Positions 1 to 8,155 are shown, counted from the stretch's first letter. The stretch is DNA of 64,000 bases from an uncultured Bacteroidia bacterium (GCA_902800965.1 CADCGK010000007.1:1377-65376); one strand, 5' to 3'. The notes: generated from the sequence alone by a model not told the origin. Made by a program: numbers and translations.

Positions 1-151
1 CCCCGTCGATGCCCATCAGTCGGGCGAGGGTGCGCTCCACGGCCACCGTGGTGTATTGCTCGCAGAAGGCCTGCACATCGTCAGCGATGTTCTTCGCCAG
101 CCCCCTGGCATACTCCACTTTCTTAAAATCTAGTCCTAATTTACTTTCCAT
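1..151 (-). CDS. kamD: Lysine 5,6-aminomutase alpha subunit, N-terminal fragment (cut by window edge)
   Basis: Only the first 50 codons are in the window; the gene continues past the left edge. They start MESKLGLDFKKVEYARGLAK and include TTVAVERTLARLMGIDG, which I recognise as the N-terminus of the adenosylcobalamin- and PLP-dependent D-lysine/beta-lysine 5,6-aminomutase large subunit. This enzyme moves the terminal amino group of beta-lysine to give 3,5-diaminohexanoate, the step after KamA and before Kdd. The start is the ATG at 151-149. The gene is last in the visible part of the minus-strand lysine operon and is separated from kamC by two unrelated genes. The small subunit kamE would be expected just outside the window. 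Confidence 0.85.
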   Translation of the reverse strand, partial: MESKLGLDFKKVEYARGLAKNIADDVQAFCEQYTTVAVERTLARLMGIDG

Positions 152-201
152 ATTTTCAGTATGTTGTTTAAATAATTGATATTTTGTTCATTAATTGTTA
201 A

Positions 202-825
202 CTACTCGATTTCTTCATAAACCATCATCGAGGTATTTTCACCCTTGCAAAGAGTGGTAATAGAGCCATCTTCTCGTACAATACACTGATTTCTTGTTCC
301 ATCAGAACAAGTCCCCACACCTTTAAAAGCCATAACTCTTGTCCATTCGTTTGAGGTTTCGTCTATCATTGCAGTATAGATAATAGTTTCTGGATCCTCC
401 ATGTCTTTATTAACAATATACTCTAATTCACAATATTGGATATTGTCAACGCTCGGAAGAAAAAACATTGTTATGTTGTGAACAGTATAATCCTCTGTTT
501 CATGAAACGACTTTAAGTGAGTTTGAACAAAGTGCTTTCCGATACGTTCAAGAGGAATCAAAGAAGGGTGTTCACTTTTAATAGTTGAAATTTCTTGCAC
601 CGAATGTTCTGGGGTTGCACTAACAAGATTTAAGCTGCTGTCAAAGACCATTCCGGCATCACCAGCAAAATAGCAAACTGATTCGATTTGACTTTTATCG
701 ATAGGAGATGCCATGATCATGCAATTATCGCCCTTGACTTCGACCTCGAATTGCACTTGAGCGGTAATAGTGCCTCCCGCCATCAACATGAGCGCAAGCA
801 AAGTATATAATCTAATGTTCTTCAT
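202..825 (-). CDS. Secreted protein of unknown function inside the lysine operon
   Basis: A protein of 207 residues starting MKNIRLYTLLALMLMAGG, with a signal peptide that probably ends near TITAQ, so it is exported to the periplasm or cell surface. I recognise no domain in the mature part. It has several cysteines (CMIM, VCYF, YCELEY, TCSDGT, QCIVRE, LCKGE) and an acidic C-terminus ending YEEIE. An upstream ATG at 855 would add ten residues and would overlap the KilA-N stop as ATGA; I prefer the internal ATG because it gives a normal signal peptide. It lies between the KilA-N gene and kamD, where lysine operons usually have nothing, so it looks like an insertion. Confidence 0.6.
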   Translation of the reverse strand: MKNIRLYTLLALMLMAGGTITAQVQFEVEVKGDNCMIMASPIDKSQIESVCYFAGDAGMVFDSSLNLVSATPEHSVQEISTIKSEHPSLIPLERIGKHFVQTHLKSFHETEDYTVHNITMFFLPSVDNIQYCELEYIVNKDMEDPETIIYTAMIDETSNEWTRVMAFKGVGTCSDGTRNQCIVREDGSITTLCKGENTSMMVYEEIE

Positions 826-851
826 TTTATTGATATTTAATTGGTGAATAT

Positions 852-1661
852 TCATTTCAGCATTCTCCTTTCTTCAACCCCTTCCAGCACCTTCATCTGC
901 TGAATGGCAATCTTATTCAGTTCAATCAGTCTTTCGCGTTGCGGCATTCCTTTATTAATAAAGACCGCGTTCAGGTTTTCCATATTCGAGAGGCAAATCA
1001 GTTGGTTGATGTTGGCATAGTCGCGAATGTTGCCTTTCAAATCGGGGTTGGCATCGCGCCATTCCTTCGCCGTAACACCAAACAAAGCCACATTCAGCAC
1101 ATCGGCTTCGTTGGCATAAATCAACGACGCATGATAACGGTCGATTTCTTCCGGCACAAGGTTCTCCTTAATCGCATCAGTATGAATATGATAGTTAATC
1201 TTTGCCAACTCTCGTTTTACCGACCAACCGAGTTGCTTTTGTTCTTCCTCTTTTAGGCGTTGGAATTCCTTGGCGACATACAACTCAAACTCAACCGAAA
1301 TCCAACTGGCAAACTTGAAGGCAATGTCTTTGTGGGCGTAGGTGCCACCATAATATCTACCAGACTTCACAATAAATCCAATGGCATCAGTGGCTTCAAT
1401 CCATTTTTTTGGCGACATGGTGAAAGCATTTAGACCCGCCTGCTGTCTAAACCCCTCGAATTCGAGGGGTTTAAAATTGGGATTATACAATGCTTCCCAA
1501 ATTCCCAAATACTCAATAGTATTACGGTTACGCATCCAGTTTCCAATGGCTGCGTTAGGGTCATCCGTCTTGTATCTTGCAATATCCGTCAAGGAGATAT
1601 AATCCTTGTTGTCTATCGACAAAATCGTAATACTCGTATCTTGTACAGTCATCTTTGCCAT
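852..1661 (-). CDS. KilA-N domain protein (phage-type DNA-binding domain)
   Basis: A 269-residue protein. Residues of about 10-125 match the KilA-N pattern: ISLTDIARYKTDDPNAAIGN, then WMRNRNTIEYLGIWEALYNP, then AGLNAFTMSPKKWIEATDAI, SGRYYGGTYAHKDIAFKFAS and FELYVAKEFQRLKEEE. The KilA-N fold is a DNA-binding module from phages and large DNA viruses, and stand-alone copies are common in Bacteroidetes genomes. The C-terminal half, with GVTAKEWRDANPDLKGNIRD, resembles the extension seen in those copies. The start codon shares one base with the kamC stop, so it is read within the lysine operon. It has no evident role in lysine breakdown and looks like acquired cargo. A perfect 26-bp palindrome lies within its coding sequence. 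Confidence 0.85.
   Translation of the reverse strand: MAKMTVQDTSITILSIDNKDYISLTDIARYKTDDPNAAIGNWMRNRNTIEYLGIWEALYNPNFKPLEFEGFRQQAGLNAFTMSPKKWIEATDAIGFIVKSGRYYGGTYAHKDIAFKFASWISVEFELYVAKEFQRLKEEEQKQLGWSVKRELAKINYHIHTDAIKENLVPEEIDRYHASLIYANEADVLNVALFGVTAKEWRDANPDLKGNIRDYANINQLICLSNMENLNAVFINKGMPQRERLIELNKIAIQQMKVLEGVEERRMLK
1448..1473. repeat. Perfect 26-bp palindrome centred on GAATTC (copy 1)
   Basis: A perfect inverted repeat with the core CCCCTCGAATTCGAGGGG, extended by TAAA and TTTA arms. It lies inside the KilA-N reading frame, where it encodes the residues around KPLEFEGF. The same core occurs about 270 bp away at the end of kamC (1715-1746). As RNA it would form a strong hairpin on either strand. 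Confidence 0.9.
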
Positions 1662-3103
1662 TAGTCATTTCCTCCTTTCTTTCCAAGGGGGTCGAATTCG
1701 ACCCCTTTGGTGGTTTTTAAACCCCTCGAATTCGAGGGGTTTAAAATTTCTAATTGTGGCGAATTCGCCATAATTAAAATCCTCCTCGCCTCGGAAATCC
1801 ACTCCGAATCTATCCCCAAACTTTCAGCGATATTCAGCGCCTCATGTGGCACTTCGCCGTCTTGCACCTCGACGAGTTCGTAGTTCATCGTGCCGTTCTC
1901 GAAGCCCTTCACGCGGAGGCAACGGGCATCGGTCGGCTCTATATCGTAATGCGTGGTCATGACGAGGCTCACATTGTCACCCCTCAACACCTTTACTAAG
2001 GCCGACACCAAGGCCGTCCCCTCAGTGGGGTTGGTGGTGCGGGCCGGCTCGTCAATCAACGCCACTATTTTTCTGTTTTCGCGTGATGCCTTGATGACGG
2101 CATCGATGTTCTTCATCTCTGCGGCAAACGACGACAGCCCCTTCTCGATGGACTGTTCGTCGCCGATGCAGAAGAAAATCTCGTCCTTGACAGCGATGTC
2201 GGCGCTTTGGGCCGGGATGCCGAACCCGTATTGGAACAGGTACTGGCACAGCGTCAAGGTCTTCAACACCACGGTCTTGCCACCCATGTTGGCACCCGTG
2301 ATCAAAGTGGGCTTCTGCCCAAAGGTGAGGCTCACCGGCTGGAAGGCGCGTTTGCGCTGCGCCAAGGCGTCCTTCACCTGCGGATGGAACATTGCCTCGT
2401 AACGGCTGATGTCATCCTTCGAAATCGTCGGGAAACAAAGTCCCAACTGCTTTATCTGCAAGGCTTTGGCGAGGTTCATGTCAATCTTCGCCATCGCGAT
2501 TTGGGCTTCCTCCAAAGCCTTCGCAAAAGGAACCAACTGCTTGCTCAAATCCCTTCGCACGCCTTCTTCAATCTCGGCGCACTCGGCCAAGAGTTCCTCT
2601 TGCCTGTTGGGGTTCTGGCGCATCTGGGCGCGTAGCTCACGCAGTTCCTGGCAATAGGAGTCGTACACATAGAAAGTCGCCATCTTCAGCCCGTCGGGGT
2701 CGAGGATGGTGATGACCTCGTTCAGATCGGGCACGGCGATGGCCTTTTCCAAGCCGTTGGCCTTCATCCGCTCTGCCACATCGACGGCCAAGATCGCCAG
2801 ATGCTTCACCTCGAAGAGTTCGATGTCGTCCAAGACGGCCTGCTGCCCGAGGTTCTTGATGGTCGTGCGGATGTCCTTCAGCCCCTGCAGGCGGAACTGG
2901 AGCGTATTAATATAAGGTGTATCGACCTCCTCCACGAAACGCACGAACTGCCGAAGCACCCGGTATGATTGGGCAATCTCCTCCCCTGTCCGCATCATCG
3001 GCATGTCGAGCATCCAACGGCGCGTATAGCCCGCTTGCAGTTCGAGTTGCTCGAACACGTAACGCAGGCCGCAGGGCGATTCTATGTGGTCTCTCAGTTG
3101 CAT
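1661..3103 (-). CDS. kamC: MutS-like ATPase, lysine 5,6-aminomutase reactivase subunit KamC
   Basis: A 480-residue protein with a MutS-type ABC ATPase at its C-terminal half: Walker A GANMGGKTV near residue 272 and Walker B IVALIDEPARTTNPTEG near residue 350, followed by TTHYD. The N-terminal half is helical, resembling the MutS core/clamp without the DNA-recognition domain. In lysine-fermentation clusters a MutS-like gene follows kamB; it is named KamC and thought to help reactivate the B12-dependent 5,6-aminomutase. That role is family knowledge, not visible here. It overlaps the kamB end by 10 bp. The last 25 or so residues are encoded by GAATTC-centred palindromes, so the native C-terminus has probably been rewritten by repeat DNA. 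Confidence 0.8.
   Translation of the reverse strand: MQLRDHIESPCGLRYVFEQLELQAGYTRRWMLDMPMMRTGEEIAQSYRVLRQFVRFVEEVDTPYINTLQFRLQGLKDIRTTIKNLGQQAVLDDIELFEVKHLAILAVDVAERMKANGLEKAIAVPDLNEVITILDPDGLKMATFYVYDSYCQELRELRAQMRQNPNRQEELLAECAEIEEGVRRDLSKQLVPFAKALEEAQIAMAKIDMNLAKALQIKQLGLCFPTISKDDISRYEAMFHPQVKDALAQRKRAFQPVSLTFGQKPTLITGANMGGKTVVLKTLTLCQYLFQYGFGIPAQSADIAVKDEIFFCIGDEQSIEKGLSSFAAEMKNIDAVIKASRENRKIVALIDEPARTTNPTEGTALVSALVKVLRGDNVSLVMTTHYDIEPTDARCLRVKGFENGTMNYELVEVQDGEVPHEALNIAESLGIDSEWISEARRILIMANSPQLEILNPSNSRGLKTTKGVEFDPLGKKGGND
1684..1773. repeat. Cluster of three GAATTC-centred palindromes at the kamC 3' end
   Basis: Three inverted repeats stand in a row: 1688-1705 (GGGGTCGAATTCGACCCC), 1715-1746 (perfect 32 bp, same core as the copy in the KilA-N gene) and 1757-1770 (TGGCGAATTCGCCA, with AATT arms further out). 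All are read as the C-terminal tail of KamC. The different arms around a shared CGAATTCG centre suggest a family of small palindromic elements rather than duplication of one copy. Confidence 0.85.
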
Positions 3104-4097
3104 TCCAGTTTCATTAAGTCATACACCGGAAGTTGTATCGCTTCCGAAAGTCTGTTGCACAGCGTGTCGGAGTCCAAGGTCACGCCCAAGGGCGAGGTCG
3201 GGTTCACCGTCACGGCGATGAGTTTGCTCTTTTGCAGCACGCGGATCATGCCGCCTGCCTTCAAGAACAGTCTATACTGCTGGGGACTGACGAAGATCTT
3301 AGTGAAGTCGCGCACCACCAGTTCGCAGGTCTTCAGTTTCGGGTTTTTCCTCACCTTCTCGAGGAAACCGTCCACCAGGGCGCCGGCCACATACAAGGTC
3401 TTGCAGCGGTCCATACCCTCGAAGCGGAAGTCTTGCGACAGCGAGGAGATGTGGCTTAACTCGTGCAACGCGCCTTCGTCATCGATATACCACACGCCTT
3501 TCTCGATGGGCATCAGCAGTTGCAGGTTGGCCTCCTCCGTCAGCGGGATCTTGATTAAATCGACAACGAAGGCGGTCTGTTGCACCAGCGTGTTCATGTT
3601 GGTCGAATACGCGGCGCCCGTGGCCAGTATCATGCTCTGGCTCACGGCGGGCGAAGCGAGGCTCATGCGCGACAAGGCCCCGTCGATGATGACGAGTTCG
3701 ATGCCCACGCGGTGCATGTCTTTCATCCAGCGCTTCAGTCCGCTCGACGACGAAGGCCCCGACAGGAGGATCTTGCCCCCTGTCAAGGCTTTGGCCGTCA
3801 CCACGCGACCTAACGAGGTGTTTTCGTCGCTCACATCGATGAGTTCGGAGACGATGCGTTTCTGGCGGTAGTGCATCTCGGAAGTGCCGAAATACATCCC
3901 TTGGCGCAGATAAATCTCCGGCTTCTGTGTGCGCGTCACCTGGTCGGTGGTCTCTCCATCAATGCCTATTGAAGTCACGGCAATGCGCTTCCTCTCGACG
4001 GGCAGGCGGTCGAGCACATAGTTCAGATCCCCGTGTTCTTCTGCAACCCGACTATTGAGAGGCTGTTATACTTCAATATGTCATCGATGAAGGTCAT
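3094..4097 (-). pseudogene. kamB: Lysine 5,6-aminomutase reactivase subunit KamB, frameshifted near its N-terminus
   Basis: The native start is probably the ATG at 4097, giving MTFIDDILKYNSLSIVGLQK followed by NTG and then a stop. The rest of the protein resumes in another frame with LNYVLDRLPVERKRIAVTSI and runs to 3094 (an open frame from an internal ATG at 4017, 307 residues). The break at about 4027-4034, in AACACGGGGATCTGAAC, falls exactly where a P-loop (GLQKNTG then KT) would be expected. One extra base, or a loss of about ten bases, would explain it. Family members pair with KamC and are proposed to reactivate the 5,6-aminomutase. It could also be a base-calling error in the GGGG run, so loss of function is not certain. 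Confidence 0.7.
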
Positions 4098-4101
4098 TTC
4101 T

Positions 4102-4177
4102 TTTAGAATTTAGAATTTAGAATTCAGAAGTCAGAAGTCGGAATTCTGTCTCCTGACTTCTGTCTTCTGTCTTCTTT
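4102..4177. repeat. Heptamer repeat tract with inverted half, between kamB and kamA
   Basis: Tandem 7-bp units: TTTAGAA three times, then TCAGAAG twice, followed on the other side by the reverse type (CTGACTTC, TGTCTTC twice). GAAGTCAG at the left pairs with CTGACTTC at the right, so the tract can fold as a hairpin, and it ends in T8. This is one of many TNAGRRN tracts in the window. Confidence 0.85.
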
Positions 4178-4180
4178 TTT

Positions 4181-5431
4181 TTACCGATTCTCATTACGCT
4201 CGTGTCTCTTCAAAGCCTTCGGCTCGATATTCATTCTCTCGCCTTCGAGCAATGAAATCACACCATCGACGGCCTTGTCGGCACCGACTTGTTCCTTGGC
4301 GCGTGCAGCCTGGCACTCAGGACAGTTGCACTCGCTGTGGTACTCGGTCGGCTCGGTGTAGGTCGTGATGACGCCTTCGAAGTTGCGCAGCACCACCTTG
4401 CCAGGGGCTTGCGAGATGACATACTGGGGCATGACTGGGGTCTTGCCGCCACCACCAGGAGCATCGACGACGAAGGTCGGGATGCAGAAGCCGCTGGTGT
4501 GGCCGCGCAGTCCTTCGATAATCTCAATACCTTTCGAGACGGGCGTGCGGAAATGCTCCAGACCCATCGAGAGGTCGCACTGGTAGATGTAGTACGGACG
4601 CACACGCATCTTGACGAGTTCGTGGACGAGGTTCTTCATCACGTGGACGCAGTCGTTGACACCACGGAGCAGCACGCTCTGGTTGCCCAACGGGATACCG
4701 GCGTTGGCCAGCATCTCGCAAGCACGACGTGACTCGGCAGTCACCTCGTTCGGGTGGTTGAAGTGCGTGTTGATCCAAATGGGATGATACTTCTTCAGCA
4801 TGTCGCAGAGTTCGGGCGTGATACGCTGCGGGCAGACCACGGGGGTGCGAGTGCCCAAGCGGACGATCTCCACATGCGGGATCTGGCGCAGGCGCGAGAT
4901 GATGTATTCCAGTTTCTTGTCGCTCACCATCAAGGCGTCGCCACCAGAGAGCAGCACGTCGCGGACGCTCTCGGTCTTCTCGATGTATTCGAGGGCTTTC
5001 TCGATACGGTCGGGACCGCATTCGTTGTCGGTCTGGCCGGCAAAACGACGGCGCGTGCAGTGACGGCAGTACATGGAGCACATGTCGGTGATGAGGAACA
5101 GCACGCGGTCCGGATATCGGTGTGTCAAGCCGGGCGTCGGCGAGTCTTCATCCTCGTGCAGCGGGTCGAGCAAGTCGGCAGCTGCCTGATGAGTCTCCAA
5201 GGCGGTAGGGATGCACTGACGGCGGACGGGGTCATGCGGGTCGTTCGGGTCGATGAGGCTAAGATAATAAGGAGTGATGGCCATGCGGAGGGTCGAGAGA
5301 GTCTTTCTCACGCCTTCTTCCTCTTCGGCGGTCAGCTTCACATATTTCTTGAGGTCCTCAAGGGTCTCGATGCGGTTCTTCACCTGCCATTTCCAGTCGT
5401 TCCACTGCTCGTCGGTGACTTCCGGGAACAA
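4181..5431 (-). CDS. kamA: Lysine 2,3-aminomutase (radical SAM, PLP), native start lost
   Basis: First enzyme of lysine fermentation, converting L-lysine to beta-lysine. The radical SAM cluster motif is CSMYCRHC (CxxxCxxC) followed by TRRRF; the PLP lysine sits in VDAPGGGGKTPVMP; the C-terminal cysteines are ECNCPEC. About 416 residues are present, matching the family apart from the first few. Related proteins begin with a short charged stretch before FPDVTDEQW, whereas here only FPEVTDEQW remains. No ATG lies upstream in frame; a TGA occurs 24 bases before the TTG at 5431, and that TTG is part of repeat-derived sequence. Translation may start at this TTG or be poor. The rest of the frame is intact. 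Confidence 0.88.
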   Translation of the reverse strand: MFPEVTDEQWNDWKWQVKNRIETLEDLKKYVKLTAEEEEGVRKTLSTLRMAITPYYLSLIDPNDPHDPVRRQCIPTALETHQAAADLLDPLHEDEDSPTPGLTHRYPDRVLFLITDMCSMYCRHCTRRRFAGQTDNECGPDRIEKALEYIEKTESVRDVLLSGGDALMVSDKKLEYIISRLRQIPHVEIVRLGTRTPVVCPQRITPELCDMLKKYHPIWINTHFNHPNEVTAESRRACEMLANAGIPLGNQSVLLRGVNDCVHVMKNLVHELVKMRVRPYYIYQCDLSMGLEHFRTPVSKGIEIIEGLRGHTSGFCIPTFVVDAPGGGGKTPVMPQYVISQAPGKVVLRNFEGVITTYTEPTEYHSECNCPECQAARAKEQVGADKAVDGVISLLEGERMNIEPKALKRHERNENR

Positions 5432-5494
5432 TTGAACTTGACTGTTTAATTTGAGTCAGGTTGGATTGCTTCGTCGTTCCTCCTCGCAATGACG
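5432..5494. repeat. REP-like palindrome fused to the kamA start
   Basis: GGATTGCTTCGTCG...CTCGCAATGACG (5463-5494) is one unit of the dispersed palindrome. The flank AACTTGA...TCAGGTTGGATTGC resembles the spacer of the doublet at 19096-19190, so this is probably a doublet that lost its other half where it meets the kamA coding sequence. Confidence 0.85.
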
Positions 5495-5514
5495 CATAGC
5501 GACCCAGCCATCAA

Positions 5515-6588
5515 TTAGGCATACAATTCTTCAAAGATCTTTCTCAGTTCGGGGCTTTCGCGGAGTTCCTGCAGGGTGAATTCGGCGTGGCCTTTGGTGT
5601 AGCCGTTGCCCATGATCATGTTCACGTCAGCACCGATGCCTTCAGCACCGAGAGAAGCCTTGGTGAAGCTGGTGGCCATGCTGAAGAAATAGACGATACC
5701 GTCGTCCTTCGTGCAGAGCACAGCGGTCATTTCCTGATCCGGCACATTCACGCAGTTGATAGTCACATCGGCCATCTTGCCGTTGGTGAGCTTCTCGACG
5801 AGTTCGTAAACCTGCACGGGAGTCATGCCGGCAGCGCTTTCCACGATGTCGCAGAAGCCGAGGTCCTTGATGCGCTGGGTTGATCTGGGGCTGTTGGCGA
5901 TACCGATCACCTTACCCGTGACGCCGACGCGCTTCTTGGCTTCGTAGGCGCAGAGCATACCGCTCTTACCACCGGCGCCGAGGATGACGACAGTCTGACC
6001 GTATTGGCACAACTTGGCGGTCTGGGCGGGAGCACCAGCCACGTCGAGGGCGCTCAGAGCGAGTTTCTCGGGCATGTCATCCGGAATCTTGGCATAGATG
6101 CCGCTTTCGAACAGGATGGCCTTGCCTTTGATATCGACTTGGTCAACATCGGGACGGATCTCGAGGATCTCGTCGATGCGGAGAGGAGTCAGTGACAGAG
6201 AGACCAAAGTGGCGATGCGGTCGCCTTCCTTCAGGTCGATCTTGCCCTTTAAAGCGTCACCGATCTTCTCGACCTTACCGAGGAGCATGCCACCAGAGCC
6301 GGTACGACGGTTGCGGTGCTTGCCTTGGAGTTCCACGTTGAGCAACATCTCCTTCTTCACTTCTTCCATCACTTCAGCCTCGTTGCTCGGGTCTTTGGCC
6401 TGGCTCTTGGCATAGTTGTGGATGTCGGTGAACGAAGCGGAGTCGATATTCAGGGTCTGCACGTCGATGAGGATCTCGTTGTCCCAGATCTCGTCCATGT
6501 TGTTGTCCAGTTTGTTGGCAGGCTGCGGCAGCACGCCTTTGGGTTCGATTACACGGTGAGTACCGTATTTGTTACCATGTTTTTGCAT
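5515..6588 (-). CDS. kdd: L-erythro-3,5-diaminohexanoate dehydrogenase
   Basis: A 357-residue NAD(P)-dependent dehydrogenase that oxidatively deaminates 3,5-diaminohexanoate to 3-keto-5-aminohexanoate. The N-terminus MQKHGNKYGTHRVIEPKGVL is characteristic of the family; there is a medium-chain dehydrogenase-like first domain and a Rossmann motif TVVILGAGGKSGMLCAYEAK near residue 200. Length and frame look normal. In the lysine operon it lies between kce and kamA; here a lipoprotein gene separates it from kce, and an 83-bp gap with a REP element separates it from kamA. Confidence 0.9.
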   Translation of the reverse strand: MQKHGNKYGTHRVIEPKGVLPQPANKLDNNMDEIWDNEILIDVQTLNIDSASFTDIHNYAKSQAKDPSNEAEVMEEVKKEMLLNVELQGKHRNRRTGSGGMLLGKVEKIGDALKGKIDLKEGDRIATLVSLSLTPLRIDEILEIRPDVDQVDIKGKAILFESGIYAKIPDDMPEKLALSALDVAGAPAQTAKLCQYGQTVVILGAGGKSGMLCAYEAKKRVGVTGKVIGIANSPRSTQRIKDLGFCDIVESAAGMTPVQVYELVEKLTNGKMADVTINCVNVPDQEMTAVLCTKDDGIVYFFSMATSFTKASLGAEGIGADVNMIMGNGYTKGHAEFTLQELRESPELRKIFEELYA

Positions 6589-6639
6589 TGATTTGTAATT
6601 TAATGATTTAAAGATTTAGTATTTAAGATTTAAAATTTA

Positions 6640-7371
6640 TCATTCTTGTATAGCGGTTTCAATCAGTTCAAGATTGACATTTTTGCCCTCGTTGACGGAG
6701 TGAAGAACTAGTTTTATCCATCCTAACACATCTTGTTTTACACTGGAACGGAAACCAATATAGAAAGGTGTGTCGATTGGGAAATTGTCGCAATGATAGA
6801 TGTAGGAATATGTATACATGTAGGTGGTATCTCCATCCTCATACAAATTTGGGTCTTGGAAAGAACAATCCTTTCTGAATAAAAAGCATTGTGATCCGGC
6901 AAACTCGTTGTCTAATCCCATGACTTCATTGGCATTATGAGGATTTACAAGAAGTTCATTGTGTTGCTGAACTTCATCATTGTCTGAAATCTTGTCACAA
7001 TTGGAATAGGTGCAGTTTGCATATACATTCACTTTGTCCTGGTCATCAACATAGTTGTATTCGCAATGTAAATATGTTGACTTTTCGACGATTTTTCCTT
7101 GAAATGAAAACCTATTATTGATGGTGATAAGACAAACTGTTTGAGGATCCGATTCCGTAAGGCCATCATAAGAATTGTCTAATGAAATATCCTTTACTCC
7201 ATCATTGTCAATGTCGAGATAAACACAACGATTATCTATGAGAGAATCGTATGAAACCAAATTCATTCCTTTGGTGTTGCCGAAGGTAATGGTTTTGGCT
7301 TGTTCTTTCACGCATGATGGCAAAATACAAATTGCCGCCATTGCCAATGCTAATAATGAACATTTTTTCAT
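6640..7371 (-). CDS. Lipoprotein of unknown function inserted between kce and kdd
   Basis: A 243-residue protein with a lipoprotein signal (MKKCSLLALAMAAICILPSC, lipobox LPSC). The mature part has one LDIDNDGVKDI motif, an acidic loop of the calcium-binding or EF-like type also seen in surface proteins. The rest (many Tyr, Asn and Asp; ending ELIETAIQE) is not recognisable. It interrupts the usual kce-kdd order and is more AT-rich than its neighbours, with AT-rich heptamer-like repeats just downstream (6600-6637) and a hairpin upstream (7398-7427). It is probably a recent insertion with no role in lysine metabolism. Confidence 0.6.
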   Translation of the reverse strand: MKKCSLLALAMAAICILPSCVKEQAKTITFGNTKGMNLVSYDSLIDNRCVYLDIDNDGVKDISLDNSYDGLTESDPQTVCLITINNRFSFQGKIVEKSTYLHCEYNYVDDQDKVNVYANCTYSNCDKISDNDEVQQHNELLVNPHNANEVMGLDNEFAGSQCFLFRKDCSFQDPNLYEDGDTTYMYTYSYIYHCDNFPIDTPFYIGFRSSVKQDVLGWIKLVLHSVNEGKNVNLELIETAIQE

Positions 7372-7397
7372 TGTTGCCAGATTTAAGATTCACAATT

Positions 7398-7427
7398 GTA
7401 AGGGCGAATCTATATGTTCGCCCTTAC
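7398..7427. repeat. Perfect 11-bp stem hairpin
   Basis: GTAAGGGCGAA, an 8-base loop, then TTCGCCCTTAC. It fills the gap between the lipoprotein start and the kce stop. There is no T-run after it, so it is more likely a dispersed palindromic element than a terminator. Confidence 0.8.
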
Positions 7428-7432
7428 ATTAA

Positions 7433-8118
7433 TTACTTTCTCGGTTTCAACCCAAGGATCTCGCGAGCCTCATCGGAGGTGGCAATCGGGCGACCCAGTT
7501 CGTTGGCAAGGCGCACGACCTTAGCGACCAGTTCACCATTCGATTGAGCCAGCACGCCCTTCGAGAGGTAGAGGTTGTCCTCGAAGCCCACGCGGACGTT
7601 ACCACCCATGGCGATGGCAGCGGCGGCCATCGGGAAAGCATGACGACCTACTCCGGTGACGGTCCAGGTGGAGCCAGCGGGGATGCCGTTGACGAGCCAG
7701 CAGAGGTTGGCGACGGTGGCGGGAGTGCAGCCGGGCACGCCCAACACGAAGTTGAACTGCATGGGAGCGCCAGGGGCCTGACCCTTCTTGGCCATGTTGA
7801 GGATGGTGTCGAGGTGACCCATCTCGAAGCATTCGTATTCGGGCTTGATGCCGCGTTCCATCATGCGTCCGTAGAAGGGATGAGGATGACGTTGGGGCAA
7901 ACCTTCAGGATGGCCTCTTCGCACTCTTGGAAACGGCCACGGTCTTGGGTGGGCGTGCCGTCGTCCCAGCGGACGTGCAGGTGCACAATGGCGGCGCCAG
8001 CGTCGACGGCCGACTTGGCCTCGCGCACGATTTCCTCAACGGTATAAGGCACATTGGGATTCTGTTCCTTGGTGACTTCTGCGCCGCAAATAGCAGCAGT
8101 AATAATTAATTTCTCCAT
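7433..8118 (-). pseudogene. kce: 3-keto-5-aminohexanoate cleavage enzyme with internal out-of-frame deletion
   Basis: Kce (BKACE family, about 275 residues) reacts 3-keto-5-aminohexanoate with acetyl-CoA to give acetoacetate and 3-aminobutyryl-CoA. The N-terminal 83 residues are intact (MEKLIITAAICGAEVTKEQN), with zinc ligands His46 and His48 in IVHLHVRW and Ser82 in IPST. After IPST the frame meets a stop within three codons. The C-terminal part resumes in another frame at GRMMERGIKPEYECFEMG and keeps RVGFEDN, which holds the conserved Arg, Glu and Asp. About 50 residues are missing, including the region of Thr106 in the characterised enzyme. The junction CTTCTACGGACGC is clean. A loss of about 150 bp is hard to blame on base calling, so the gene is probably dead. 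Confidence 0.85.
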
Positions 8119-8155
8119 ACTTCTTACTTCTTACTTCTGTCTTCTTACTTCTTTC
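8119..8155. repeat. Heptamer repeat tract overlapping the kal stop
   Basis: Units ACTTCTT (three, one variant ACTTCTG), the reverse complement of the AAGAAGT/CAGAAGT type. The tract lies between kal and kce and supplies the kal stop codon (TAA, 8147-8145). Confidence 0.8.

Noticed and set aside
2207..2635. Long open frames antisense to kamC and kamB
   Set aside because: These shadow frames follow GC-rich third positions of the minus-strand genes and encode Arg/Gln/His-rich sequence without any motif.
7398..7427. Rho-independent terminator within the lysine operon
   Set aside because: The hairpin is perfect, but no T-run follows on either strand, so it is listed as a repeat.
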